This document shows, piece after piece, positions 50,471 to 58,641 of a stretch of 61,359 nucleotides of DNA (position 1 is the stretch's first letter; the number at the start of each line of letters is the position of its first letter). The notes below the pieces were generated by a model. It did not search any database. It was not told where the DNA came from and saw only the letters and a list, made by a program, of their open reading frames with translations. A program made the translations under genes and the position numbers. Source of the stretch: Limnohabitans sp. WS1. GTDB taxonomy: Bacteria; Pseudomonadota; Gammaproteobacteria; Burkholderiales; Burkholderiaceae_C. The stretch covers positions 1-61,359 of the forward strand of contig NZ_NERU01000024.1 in the NCBI RefSeq assembly GCF_003063265.1, in the 5' to 3' direction.

Positions 50471-53161
50471 TCAAGCGCCGGGCCTTGTCGGTTGGGGGAG
50501 CAGACGTTTGATTTCGGTGCGCAAGGCCTCCACCGCAATGGGTTTGGACACATAGCCGTCCATGCCCGACTCGATGTAACGCTCTCGGTCCCCTTTGAGG
50601 GCGTTGGCCGTGACGGCAATGATCGGGGTGCGTCGCATCTTTTGAGCCAGTTCCATGGCGCGGATGGCCTGCGTGGCCTCAATGCCGCCCATCTCGGGCA
50701 TCTGGATGTCCATCATGATCAGGTCAAAGGTGCTTGCCGTGCAGGCCTCGATGGCTTCAACGCCATTGTTGGCAATGGTGACTTCATAGCCCATGCGGGT
50801 CAACAAAATGGTTTCCAGCGTTTGGTTGATGGGCGTGTCTTCGACGAGTAAAACCCGCTGAGGGCTTGCGGGTGAGTTTGAGCTCGGGGCAGGTTCTTCC
50901 TTGCCCTCAGCCAAAGGACAGGTCAAGGTGTTGAGCATGGACACCAATTCATGGGTGTCGATGGGTTTGACCAAAAACCCCTGGATCCCCAGTGGGTCCA
51001 GTTGTTCCTGGCTGGTTTGTTCGCTCAAGGCCCCCATCATGATGATGGGCATCTGGGTGGCTGTGCGAATCTGCCTCAACTGAGACACCAGGGCGTAGCC
51101 ATCAATGTCGGGCATGTTGACGTCGATCAATGCGCAACGCGCTTGCGCCAACTGGGGTGAGTGCAAGGCTTGTGCTGCGCCGTCTACGGCGGCCGCATGC
51201 AGGCCAATGGTCTGCAATTGTTGGCTCAGAACCTTGCGGCAACTGGCGTTGTCGTCGACCACGAGCAGGGTTTGACCCGCCAGTTGACGCGGAATCTCGT
51301 TTTGGTTCAAGGGCGCACTGACGGCTTGCTGCAGGTTCACGCCAAAACTGAAGGTGCTGCCGTGACCCAATTGACTGCTCACGCTGATGTCGCCGCCCAT
51401 CATCTGAACCAAGCTGCGACTGATGGCCAGACCCAGACCTGAACCGCCAAAACGGCGCACCGTGCTGGAGTCGGCCTGGGTGAACACGTCAAAAATGATG
51501 GCTTGCTTGTCTGGGGAAATGCCAATGCCCGTGTCTTTGATGGAAAACTCCAGCCAGATGCCCTCGCTGCCCGGGGGGGTGGCCATGGGCTTGACACTGA
51601 GGACGATCTCGCCTTGAGCGGTGAATTTGATGGCGTTGCCCAGCAAGTTGGTGATGACCTGCTGCAAGCGCAGAGGGTCGCCGATCACCTGATCGGGCAC
51701 CTTGCAGGCCATGTCGCACACCAGTTCCAGCTCTTTCTCGGATGCGCGCAAGGACAAGGTGCGGGTGGCCTGGCGGACCAGGCTGTGCAGTGAAAACAGG
51801 TGAGGATCCAGGCTCAGTTTGCGCGCTTCTATTTTGGAAAAATCGAGGATGTCGTTGATCACGGCCAGCAAGGAGTTGGCCGAGGTGGACACCATGTCCA
51901 AATAGCTGCGTTGCTCGGCCGTCATGCGGGTCTGAAGGCACAGCTCGGTCATGCCCAGAATGCCATTCATGGGGGTGCGGATTTCATGGCTCATGTTGGC
52001 CAGAAAATGGCTTTTCGAGGCGTTGGCCGCTTGTGCGGCATCGCGCGCTTTGGACAGGTCGTTTTCGGCGCGGATCCGCGCTTCCACAAATTCATTGAAG
52101 GCGTGCACCACGGTTTTGATTTCTTTGCCCCCCAGCGCCCCAATGGGCGCGGCCAGGCGGCCATCGCGCATTTTGGAGGCCGTCTCGTGCATGGCTTTGG
52201 CCAGCAAACCCAGAGGTCGGACCAATCGCCCCACAAAGGTCCACATGAGCGGCACCATCACCAGCATCAGCAAAATGCTGATCCAGATCATTTTTTGAAA
52301 CAAATCTTCAATGGGTGCAAAGGCCTCAGCCGAAGGAACCACCGAGGCCACCACCCAGTCGGTGGTTGTGAGCTTTTTGAAGGTGAACAAGCCTTTGAGT
52401 CCCCGCGTTGTGTAGCCTTCTTGGGTGCCCTCAAAACCGTTCATGGCGTTTTCAAAAGGGACGTTGATGCTGCCTTCGGGAACTTTTTTGAAAATCAGTT
52501 CTGTGTCGGGGTGGGCAATGCGCAGTCGGTCCTTGGTGACCAAGTAAAAGTACCCTGTTTCGCCATTTTTTCGGTTGGCGATGGAGCCCAACAAATTGGG
52601 TTTGTACAGATTGAGCACGCCCCCCATGATCCCGATCAATTGGTTGTTTTTGCCCAAGATGGGCGCCGCGATCACCACGATGGGTTGTTTGGTGGCTTTG
52701 CCCAAAAATGGCTTGGAGATGACGGGCTCTTTGCTGGCGATGACGTCTTGGATGTAGTCCCTTGACGACATGTCCAGGTTTCTGCGTCCGGGCTTGATGG
52801 GCCAATCCACCAGCAAGACACCCTTGGCGTCAAAAACATACAAGTCGTCGTAGGTGGTGAGCAAGGCATGCTCGTTTTGCAATAAGCGTTCGAGTGTTGC
52901 GGTCTGGCCCATCGACTCAGCAGGCACATTCAAGGCCACATTGGCCAACATGCTGATGTTGTCTTGCAGTCTTTCGTCCAGGTGTGTGGCGAAATCTGAC
53001 AGCAAGCGAAACTCGTGTTTTTCAATCCTTTGAACGATGTCTGCACGCATCACGTAAAACTGCAAACCCAACTGTGCAAGCAGCAAGAGGATGACCATGG
53101 CAATGGCACTGAGGGACAGTTGGAGTTTGATGCTGAGGTTTTTCATCGGTCGTTTTGCCAT
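50471..53161 (-). CDS. Hybrid sensor histidine kinase with two receiver domains
   Basis: An approximately 896-residue BarA/ArcB-like kinase. In order: TM1 (about 9-37), periplasmic Cache sensor (40-280), TM2 (about 291-312), HAMP (313-365), HisKA with His392 in ANMSHEIRTPMNGILGM, and HATPase (about 500-630, with GSGLGLAISRSLVQMMGG). Receiver 1 (LIDVNMPDIDG) and receiver 2 (LIMMDIQMPEMGG) both keep the acceptor Asp and Lys. There is no Hpt domain, so phosphotransfer must use another protein. The ATG at 53161 is chosen; 53146 is also possible. Its ligand is unknown. It is divergent from hpaR. Confidence 0.93.
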   Translation of the reverse strand: MAKRPMKNLSIKLQLSLSAIAMVILLLLAQLGLQFYVMRADIVQRIEKHEFRLLSDFATHLDERLQDNISMLANVALNVPAESMGQTATLERLLQNEHALLTTYDDLYVFDAKGVLLVDWPIKPGRRNLDMSSRDYIQDVIASKEPVISKPFLGKATKQPIVVIAAPILGKNNQLIGIMGGVLNLYKPNLLGSIANRKNGETGYFYLVTKDRLRIAHPDTELIFKKVPEGSINVPFENAMNGFEGTQEGYTTRGLKGLFTFKKLTTTDWVVASVVPSAEAFAPIEDLFQKMIWISILLMLVMVPLMWTFVGRLVRPLGLLAKAMHETASKMRDGRLAAPIGALGGKEIKTVVHAFNEFVEARIRAENDLSKARDAAQAANASKSHFLANMSHEIRTPMNGILGMTELCLQTRMTAEQRSYLDMVSTSANSLLAVINDILDFSKIEARKLSLDPHLFSLHSLVRQATRTLSLRASEKELELVCDMACKVPDQVIGDPLRLQQVITNLLGNAIKFTAQGEIVLSVKPMATPPGSEGIWLEFSIKDTGIGISPDKQAIIFDVFTQADSSTVRRFGGSGLGLAISRSLVQMMGGDISVSSQLGHGSTFSFGVNLQQAVSAPLNQNEIPRQLAGQTLLVVDDNASCRKVLSQQLQTIGLHAAAVDGAAQALHSPQLAQARCALIDVNMPDIDGYALVSQLRQIRTATQMPIIMMGALSEQTSQEQLDPLGIQGFLVKPIDTHELVSMLNTLTCPLAEGKEEPAPSSNSPASPQRVLLVEDTPINQTLETILLTRMGYEVTIANNGVEAIEACTASTFDLIMMDIQMPEMGGIEATQAIRAMELAQKMRRTPIIAVTANALKGDRERYIESGMDGYVSKPIAVEALRTEIKRLLPQPTRPGA

Positions 53162-53265
53162 CGGGGGGCTTGCCCTGCAGGTCGTCAAGGTGGACTCAAA
53201 GGGGGCTGTTGACCCTTTTTATTGCGAACAAAAGAGTTCTTAATATTCTTAATTCTATTCTTATG

Positions 53266-53275
53266 CATGTTAAAT
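53266..53275. promoter_or_regulatory. Half-site like the hpaR palindrome
   Basis: CATGTTAAAT here repeats the right part of the palindrome at 53372-53387, about 105 bp away and closer to the divergent kinase gene. It may be a second HpaR site allowing looping, or chance in AT-rich DNA. Confidence 0.35.
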
Positions 53276-53371
53276 ATTTAAAAATCAAGGGATCGTGATC
53301 GGATGGGCGGTGCGGCGCTTTCGTCAAGCGCCAAAACACGGGTAAACCCTCGGACGTGGATCCATTTAATC

Positions 53372-53387
53372 ATTTAACATGTTAAAT
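53372..53387. promoter_or_regulatory. Perfect palindrome abutting hpaR start, candidate HpaR operator
   Basis: ATTTAACA followed by TGTTAAAT (53372-53387), 16 bp with perfect symmetry, ends two bases before the hpaR ATG. A TTTAAT hexamer at 53365-53370 could be the -10 box, which would put the operator on the transcription start. MarR repressors bind such palindromes, and HpaR is a known repressor of hpa meta-cleavage genes. Confidence 0.6.
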
Positions 53388-53389
53388 AA

Positions 53390-53878
53390 ATGACCACTCT
53401 ACCGTTTGTTCACCGCAATCTCCCACTTTTGCTTTTACAGGCGCGTGAGGCCGTGATGGCGCACACCCGTCCCAGTTTGCGAGCCCACGGTCTGTCGGAT
53501 CAGCAGTGGCGTGTTTTGCGTGTGTTGGGAGAGCATGCACAAGACCCGGAAGGCGTGGAAACCGGGCGTGTGGCCAAAGAGGCTTTTTTGCTCGGACCCA
53601 GTCTGACGGGGGTGCTGACTCGCATGGCCAGGGACGGTTTGATTGAGCGAAGCCCTTGCCCACAAGACGCACGCCGCACCGTGGTTCGCGCCACGGCTGC
53701 CGGTCTGGAGAAGGTTCAGGCTTTGTCGCAAAGTATCGAAGCCCATTACGACTGGATGGAGCGACAACTGGGCAAACAGGCCCTGCAAAACCTTTATGTG
53801 TGGCTGGACACGGTGATCGCCATGGAGGTGGACCCGGCATGTGAACAGCAAAGGCCGCAAGGCCAGGAGGACGAATGA
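53390..53878 (+). CDS. hpaR: MarR-family repressor of homoprotocatechuate genes
   Basis: A 162-residue winged-helix regulator. LPLLLLQAREAVMAHTRPSLRAHGLSDQQWRVLRVL is the HpaR-type N-terminal half, and the wing is DGLIERSPCPQDARRTVVRAT. HpaR represses hpa genes until homoprotocatechuate or 4-hydroxyphenylacetate is present. The ATG has no Shine-Dalgarno sequence upstream, only a palindrome, so translation may be leaderless or autoregulated. Its stop overlaps hpaG1 by four bases (ATGA). Confidence 0.92.
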   Translation: MTTLPFVHRNLPLLLLQAREAVMAHTRPSLRAHGLSDQQWRVLRVLGEHAQDPEGVETGRVAKEAFLLGPSLTGVLTRMARDGLIERSPCPQDARRTVVRATAAGLEKVQALSQSIEAHYDWMERQLGKQALQNLYVWLDTVIAMEVDPACEQQRPQGQEDE

Positions 53879-54507
53879 ACCATTGGCAACCCCAGGGCAC
53901 GGTGTATGGCACCTTGCTCAATTTTCGGCGTGAATGGGACTTTTGGGTCCCGAAAATGACGCAAGACCCCCACAAAGCGGCACCGCAAGCCCCTGTGCTT
54001 TACGTCAAGTCGGCCAACACTTTCAACCCGGGTAAGGTTTTGACGCTCCAAGACGGGATCAAAGAGGTGGACATCGGGGCCTGCTTGGGTCTGGTCATGG
54101 GCGAGCAAGGGCTCGTTGAGGGGGTGGTATTGCTCAATGACTGGTCGGTGCCCCACAGCAGTTATTTCCGTCCGCCGGTCAAGTTTCGCTGCCGTGACGG
54201 CTATTTGGGCTGCGGTGTGCCGCCCGTGCCTCTGTCGGCATTGGACCTGGCATCACTGAGCATCACGGTGCAGGTCAACGGGCAACGTGTTCAGACGGTG
54301 CACCTGTCCGATGTGGTGCGGCCCATGGACCGTTTGCTGGCCGATGTGGCCGAGTTCATGACTTTGCAAGTGGGCGATGTGCTGATGCTGGGCACCGATG
54401 TGCTCGAGACAGGCCAAAGGCCTCGAGCCCGTGCGGGCGATACCGTCTGCTTGATGGTGCCAGGCTTCGCACCTTGTGTTCAAACCGTTCAAGCGGAGGC
54501 CGCATGA
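53875..54507 (+). CDS. hpaG1: Homoprotocatechuate-pathway isomerase/decarboxylase, N-terminal type subunit
   Basis: A 210-residue member of the FAH-like family corresponding to the N-terminal half of HpaG, which decarboxylates 5-oxopent-3-ene-1,2,5-tricarboxylate and isomerises the product. Visible: GTVYGTLLNFRREWD, PPVKFRCRDGYLGCGVPPVPL. In E. coli both halves are fused; here they are separate genes (G1, G2) overlapping by four bases. AGGAGGACGA supplies the ribosome-binding site. Confidence 0.9.
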   Translation: MNHWQPQGTVYGTLLNFRREWDFWVPKMTQDPHKAAPQAPVLYVKSANTFNPGKVLTLQDGIKEVDIGACLGLVMGEQGLVEGVVLLNDWSVPHSSYFRPPVKFRCRDGYLGCGVPPVPLSALDLASLSITVQVNGQRVQTVHLSDVVRPMDRLLADVAEFMTLQVGDVLMLGTDVLETGQRPRARAGDTVCLMVPGFAPCVQTVQAEAA

Positions 54508-55268
54508 AACACGCACGCATCGCCTGGTCGGGCGCCATCCAGCAAGCCGTGGAATCCGACGGCCAGCTGCTCATCACCCAAGGCCCGCACAAGGGCCACC
54601 GTGTGGCTTTTGACGAGGTCGTCTGGTTGCCCCCGCTTGCACCCGTGCCGCAAGCACGCACCGTCATCGCGCTGGGGTTGAACTACGCCGACCACGCCAA
54701 GGAACTGGCCTTCAAGGCCCCCGAAGAGCCGCTGGCCTTCATGAAGGGCGAAGCCTCGCTGATCGGGCACAAGGCCTTCACGAAGCGCCCCGCCGATGTG
54801 AAGTACATGCATTACGAATGCGAGCTGGCCGTGGTCATTGGCCGCACAGCGCGTCGTGTGAAAAAGGCCGACGCCTATGACTTTGTGAGCGGTTACACCG
54901 TGGCCAACGACTACGCCATCCGCGACTACCTGGAAAACTGGTACCGCCCCAACCTGCGCGTGAAAAACCGCGACACCTGCACACCCATCGGCCCCTGGCT
55001 GGTCGATGCGGCGGATGTGCCCAACCCCATGGCGCTGAAATTGCAGACCACCGTGAACGGCCAAATCACACAAAGTGGCAGCACGGCCGACATGATTTTC
55101 GATGTACCGACCCTCATCGAATACTTCAGCAGCTTCATGACGCTCAAGCCCGGTGACCTGATCCTGACCGGCACGCCCGACGGGATCGTGAACGTGAATC
55201 CGGGCGATGTGGTTGTGACCGAAATTGAAGGCATCGGGGCGCTCACCAACACCCTCGTTTCATCATGA
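54504..55268 (+). CDS. hpaG2: 5-oxopent-3-ene-1,2,5-tricarboxylate decarboxylase / HHDD isomerase, C-terminal type subunit
   Basis: A 254-residue FAH-fold enzyme: GLNYADHAKELAFKAPEEPLAFMKGEASLIG, MHYECELAVVIGRTARRV (metal-binding Glu residues), VSGYTVANDYAIRDYLENWYRPNLRVKN, PGDLILTGTPDGIVNVNPGD. The start at 54504 overlaps the hpaG1 stop. It acts after the aldehyde dehydrogenase and isomerase steps. Confidence 0.93.
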   Translation: MKHARIAWSGAIQQAVESDGQLLITQGPHKGHRVAFDEVVWLPPLAPVPQARTVIALGLNYADHAKELAFKAPEEPLAFMKGEASLIGHKAFTKRPADVKYMHYECELAVVIGRTARRVKKADAYDFVSGYTVANDYAIRDYLENWYRPNLRVKNRDTCTPIGPWLVDAADVPNPMALKLQTTVNGQITQSGSTADMIFDVPTLIEYFSSFMTLKPGDLILTGTPDGIVNVNPGDVVVTEIEGIGALTNTLVSS

Positions 55269-55276
55269 CCTGAATC

Positions 55277-55357
55277 TGTGGGAGCGACGACCCCGTCGCG
55301 ATGTGGCATTTGCAAGCTGAGTGCTTCACTGATCGCGACGAGGGCGTCGCTCCTACA
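55277..55357. repeat. REP-like inverted repeat (paired), hpaG2-hpaE gap
   Basis: Left arm 55277-55302 begins TGTGGGAGCGACGACC and right arm 55332-55357 ends GCGTCGCTCCTACA; they are inverted copies about 29 nt apart. Each arm has its own small GTCGC/GCGAC stem. This is the layout of REP doublets (REPINs) seen in Pseudomonas and relatives. Confidence 0.8.
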
Positions 55358-55379
55358 AAAAAACCGAGGAAGACCCGCT

Positions 55380-56849
55380 ATGAAAATCAACCACCTCATC
55401 AATGGCCAAAGCGTCGCAGGCGGCGACTATTTCGAGACCATCAACCCCGCCACGCAAGAAGTGCTGGCCGAAGTCGCCTCGGGCGGCGAGGCAGAAGTCA
55501 ATGCCGCCGTCGCCGCGGCCAAAGCTGCTTTCCCGAAATGGGCCAACACGCCCGCCACCGAGCGCGCCAAGATCATGCGCAAGCTGGGCGATCTGATCAC
55601 GAAACATGTGCCTGAAATCTCGGAGACCGAGACAAAAGACTGCGGCCAAACCATCAGCCAGACGGGCAAGCAGCTGGTGCCGCGTGCGGCCGACAACTTC
55701 CACTACTTTGCCGAGATGTGCACCCGCGTGGACGGCCACACTTACCCCACGCCCACACACCTGAACTACACACTGTTCCACCCGGTGGGCGTGTGCGCCC
55801 TCATCAGCCCCTGGAACGTGCCCTTCATGACAGCCACCTGGAAGGTCGCACCCTGCCTGGCTTTTGGCAACACCGCCGTGCTCAAGATGAGCGAGCTCTC
55901 ACCCTTGAGCGCAGCGCGTCTGGGCGAGCTGGCGCTGGAGGCGGGCGTGCCCGCTGGCGTGCTGAATCTGGTGCACGGCTACGGCAAGGAAGCGGGCGAG
56001 CCCCTGGTGTCGCACCGCGATGTGCGCGCCATCAGCTTCACCGGCTCCACCGTCACCGGCAACCGCATCGTGCAAAGCGCGGGTCTTAAAAAGTTCAGCA
56101 TGGAACTCGGCGGCAAGAGCCCCTTCGTGATCTTCGAAGACGCCGATTTGGACCGCGCACTCGATGCCGCCATCTTCATGATCTTCAGCAACAACGGCGA
56201 GCGCTGCACCGCAGGCAGCCGCATCCTGGTGCAGCAAAGCATCTACGCTGACTTTGCCGCCAAATTTGCAGCGCGCGCCAAACGCATCACCGTGGGCGAC
56301 CCGCTCGATGAAAAAACCATCGTCGGTCCCATGATCAGCCAGGCCCATCTGGCCAAAGTGCGCAGCTACATTGAGCTGGGCCCCAAAGAAGGCGCGACGA
56401 TGCTCTGTGGCGGTCTGGACCAACCCGGCTACGCCTCCGACTTGCCAGCGCACGTGAAGCACGGCAACTTCGTCTGGCCCACCGTGTTTGCCGATGTCGA
56501 CAACCGCATGCGCATCGCCCAAGAAGAAATCTTCGGACCCGTCGCCTGCCTGATCCCCTTCAAGGACGAGGCCGACGCGATTGAAAAAGCCAACGACATC
56601 GAATACGGCCTGTCCAGCTACGTGTGGACCGAGAACCTGGGCAAAGCCCACCGCGTGGCCGCAGCCGTGGAGGCCGGCATGTGCTTCGTCAACAGCCAAA
56701 ACGTGCGCGACCTGCGCCAACCCTTTGGCGGCACCAAGGCCAGCGGCACGGGGCGCGAAGGCGGCACCTGGAGCTACGAAGTGTTTTGCGAACCCAAAAA
56801 CGTGGCGGTGTCCTTGGGCGGTCACCACATCCCACATTGGGGTGTATGA
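55380..56849 (+). CDS. hpaE: 5-carboxymethyl-2-hydroxymuconate semialdehyde dehydrogenase
   Basis: A 489-residue NAD-dependent aldehyde dehydrogenase that oxidises the ring-cleavage product of HpaD. Catalytic residues: Asn146 in SPWNVP, Glu242 in MELGGKSP and Cys276 in NNGERCTAGSR; the cofactor site includes FTGSTVTG. The ATG at 55380 follows ACCGAGGAAGACCCGCT. Its stop codon lies within the first copy of the toxin-antitoxin operator repeat. Confidence 0.95.
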   Translation: MKINHLINGQSVAGGDYFETINPATQEVLAEVASGGEAEVNAAVAAAKAAFPKWANTPATERAKIMRKLGDLITKHVPEISETETKDCGQTISQTGKQLVPRAADNFHYFAEMCTRVDGHTYPTPTHLNYTLFHPVGVCALISPWNVPFMTATWKVAPCLAFGNTAVLKMSELSPLSAARLGELALEAGVPAGVLNLVHGYGKEAGEPLVSHRDVRAISFTGSTVTGNRIVQSAGLKKFSMELGGKSPFVIFEDADLDRALDAAIFMIFSNNGERCTAGSRILVQQSIYADFAAKFAARAKRITVGDPLDEKTIVGPMISQAHLAKVRSYIELGPKEGATMLCGGLDQPGYASDLPAHVKHGNFVWPTVFADVDNRMRIAQEEIFGPVACLIPFKDEADAIEKANDIEYGLSSYVWTENLGKAHRVAAAVEAGMCFVNSQNVRDLRQPFGGTKASGTGREGGTWSYEVFCEPKNVAVSLGGHHIPHWGV

Positions 56850-56907
56850 CAATTTCCCGCCATCTGTCATACTTGATGTCATACATTCATTTTGAATGTG
56901 TATGACA
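56844..56907 (+). promoter_or_regulatory. Toxin-antitoxin operator: four copies of TGTCATAC
   Basis: TGTCATAC occurs at 56865-56872 and 56877-56884, and its inverse GTATGACA at 56844-56851 and 56900-56907, so the outer copies point inward around an almost symmetric region. The inner part also forms CATTC/GAATG arms (56884-56898). This is typical of autoregulation by an RHH antitoxin. The first copy overlaps the hpaE stop. Confidence 0.65.
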
Positions 56908-56918
56908 AGGAGTGAGCC

Positions 56919-57194
56919 ATGTTGTCTGTCCGCCTGCCTGAAACCGTTGAACGTGAACTGACCCAGTATTGCGCTGCGCGCAAGCTGAGCAAGTCACACG
57001 TCGTGCAAGAAGCACTGGCCGAATATTTGGTGGCGGCCAAAACCGCCGCCAGCCACAACGCAGCGCCGGAGCATGACCTGTCGTTTTTGGCACCCGATGA
57101 CCCGATCCGTCAGTTCATTGGCATTGCCAAAGATGGCATGAGCACCGATGAACTGATGCGCATGACCCGTGGCGATGATTGGAATCAGCCATGA
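56919..57194 (+). CDS. Ribbon-helix-helix antitoxin
   Basis: A 91-residue protein. The N-terminal RHH fold is LSVRLPETVERELTQYCAARKLSKSHVVQEALAEYLV; the acidic C-terminal part (PIRQFIGIAKDGMSTDELMRMTRGDDWNQ) likely binds and blocks the toxin. AAGGAGTGAGCC precedes the ATG. It overlaps the PIN toxin by four bases (ATGA). The VapB/antitoxin class is inferred from the partner. Confidence 0.9.
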   Translation: MLSVRLPETVERELTQYCAARKLSKSHVVQEALAEYLVAAKTAASHNAAPEHDLSFLAPDDPIRQFIGIAKDGMSTDELMRMTRGDDWNQP

Positions 57195-57586
57195 TTTTGG
57201 TGGACACCAACGTGTTTGTGGACGTGATCCATCAGGACCCGATTTGGTTGGACTGGTCGCTCAGAGAGTTGAGCAAAGCCAAAAGCCAGCAGATCGTGAC
57301 CAACTTTGTGGTCTATGCCGAACTGCACACCCACAATACTGCAGGACCGCACATCGATGCGTTTTTGCAAAAGTTAGGGGTGCAAGTTCTGGACTTGACG
57401 CGTCCAACTGCGCAACTGGCCGCCAACGTGTTCCGGTCTTACCGCCAACGCGGCGGCACCAAAACCGGCGTCCTGCCCGACTTTTTCATTGGCGCACATG
57501 CCCAAGCTGAGGGTTATCAGTTGCTCACCCGCGATGCGGGGCGCTACCGCAGCTACTTTCCGGGCATTGACCTGATCAGTCCCTGA
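57191..57586 (+). CDS. PIN-domain toxin (VapC-type ribonuclease)
   Basis: A 131-residue PIN nuclease. The four acidic positions are visible: Asp5 (LVDTNVF), Glu44 (YAELHT), Asp97 (GVLPDFFIGAHA) and Asp115 (LLTRDAGRY). VapC toxins cut tRNA or rRNA when antitoxin is lost. Start 57191 (MILVDTN) is chosen over an earlier in-frame ATG inside the antitoxin gene. Target unknown. Confidence 0.9.
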   Translation: MILVDTNVFVDVIHQDPIWLDWSLRELSKAKSQQIVTNFVVYAELHTHNTAGPHIDAFLQKLGVQVLDLTRPTAQLAANVFRSYRQRGGTKTGVLPDFFIGAHAQAEGYQLLTRDAGRYRSYFPGIDLISP

Positions 57587-57620
57587 CCCATCCCCCCACA
57601 CGCACAGACAGGACACCCCC

Positions 57621-58547
57621 ATGGGACAACTCGCCCTCGCCGCCAAAATCACCCATGTGCCCAGCATGTACCTGAGTGAGATCCCCGGCCCACGCTTTGG
57701 CACGCGCCAAAGCGCCATCGACGGCCACCATGAAATCAGCCGCCGCTGCCGCGCCATGGGGGTGGACACCTTGGTGGTGTTTGACACGCACTGGCTGGTC
57801 AACGCCAGTTACCACATCAACTGTGGTCGGCACTTCAAGGGCGTGTACACCAGCAACGAGTTGCCACACTTCATCAGCAACATGGCGTTTGAGTCACCCG
57901 GTAACCCTGCGCTGGGGCACTTGCTGGCCCAAGTGGCAAACGACCATGGCGTGGAAACCCTGGCGCACGACGCCACCACTTTGCAGCCCGAATACGGCAC
58001 GCTGGTGCCGCTGCGTTACATGAACGCCGACCAGCACTTCAAGGTGGTCTCGGTCTCAGCTTTGTGCACCTCGCACTATTTGGCCGACAGCGCCCGTCTG
58101 GGTTGGGCCATGCGCGAGGCGGTGGAAAAGCATTACGACGGCAAGGTGGCGTTTTTGGCCAGCGGCAGTCTGAGCCACCGTTTTGCGCAAAACGGTTTGG
58201 CCCCCGAGTTCGCCCACAAAATCTGGAGCCCTTTCCTCGAAAAACTCGACGAGCAGGTGCTGCGCATGTGGGACCAGCGCGAGTGGAAAGCCTTTTGCGA
58301 GATGCTGCCCGAATACGCCAGCAAAGGCCATGGCGAAGGCTTCATGCACGATACCGCCATGCTGATGGGGGCGCTGGGTTGGACGGACTATGACGGCGCG
58401 GTGGACATGGTGACCCCTTACTTTGGGGCCTCGGGCACGGGTCAACTGAACGCCATTTTTGATGTGACGCCGCAAACCGGGCAGCACATTCCGGCAGCCG
58501 TGGCCAGCAGCGCGGCGGGTTACACGGCTGTGAGCACGAGGTTATGA
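57621..58547 (+). CDS. hpaD: 3,4-dihydroxyphenylacetate 2,3-dioxygenase
   Basis: A 308-residue type III (LigB-family) extradiol dioxygenase that opens the homoprotocatechuate ring. Visible: KITHVPSMYLSEIPGPRFGTRQSAIDGHHEISRR, VVFDTHWLVNASYHINCGRHFKGVYTSNELPHF with metal-binding His, PLRYMN and SGSLSHRFAQ. It starts 34 bp after the toxin gene. Confidence 0.95.
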   Translation: MGQLALAAKITHVPSMYLSEIPGPRFGTRQSAIDGHHEISRRCRAMGVDTLVVFDTHWLVNASYHINCGRHFKGVYTSNELPHFISNMAFESPGNPALGHLLAQVANDHGVETLAHDATTLQPEYGTLVPLRYMNADQHFKVVSVSALCTSHYLADSARLGWAMREAVEKHYDGKVAFLASGSLSHRFAQNGLAPEFAHKIWSPFLEKLDEQVLRMWDQREWKAFCEMLPEYASKGHGEGFMHDTAMLMGALGWTDYDGAVDMVTPYFGASGTGQLNAIFDVTPQTGQHIPAAVASSAAGYTAVSTRL

Positions 58548-58557
58548 ACCTTCCCCG

Positions 58558-58630
58558 CAGGTCGGCGGCTTTAGCCCCGACATGGACCTTTACCAAACCA
58601 CCCATGTCGGACCTGAAGGTCCGACCTACA
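58558..58630. repeat. REP-like inverted repeat in hpaD-hpaF gap
   Basis: Left part GCAGGTCGGCGGC (from 58558) to CCCCGACATGG and right part 58602-58630 CCATGTCGG...CCGACCTACA are inverted copies of a degenerate REP. The right arm has a perfect inner stem GTCGGACC/GGTCCGAC with loop TGAA (58606-58625). It ends 11 nt before the hpaF ATG. An in-frame ATG at 58582 lies inside it. Confidence 0.75.
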
Positions 58631-58641
58631 AAGACCTCGCT

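Noticed and set aside
58582..58641. Earlier in-frame ATG for hpaF
   Set aside because: It lies inside the REP repeat and would bury the catalytic N-terminal proline.
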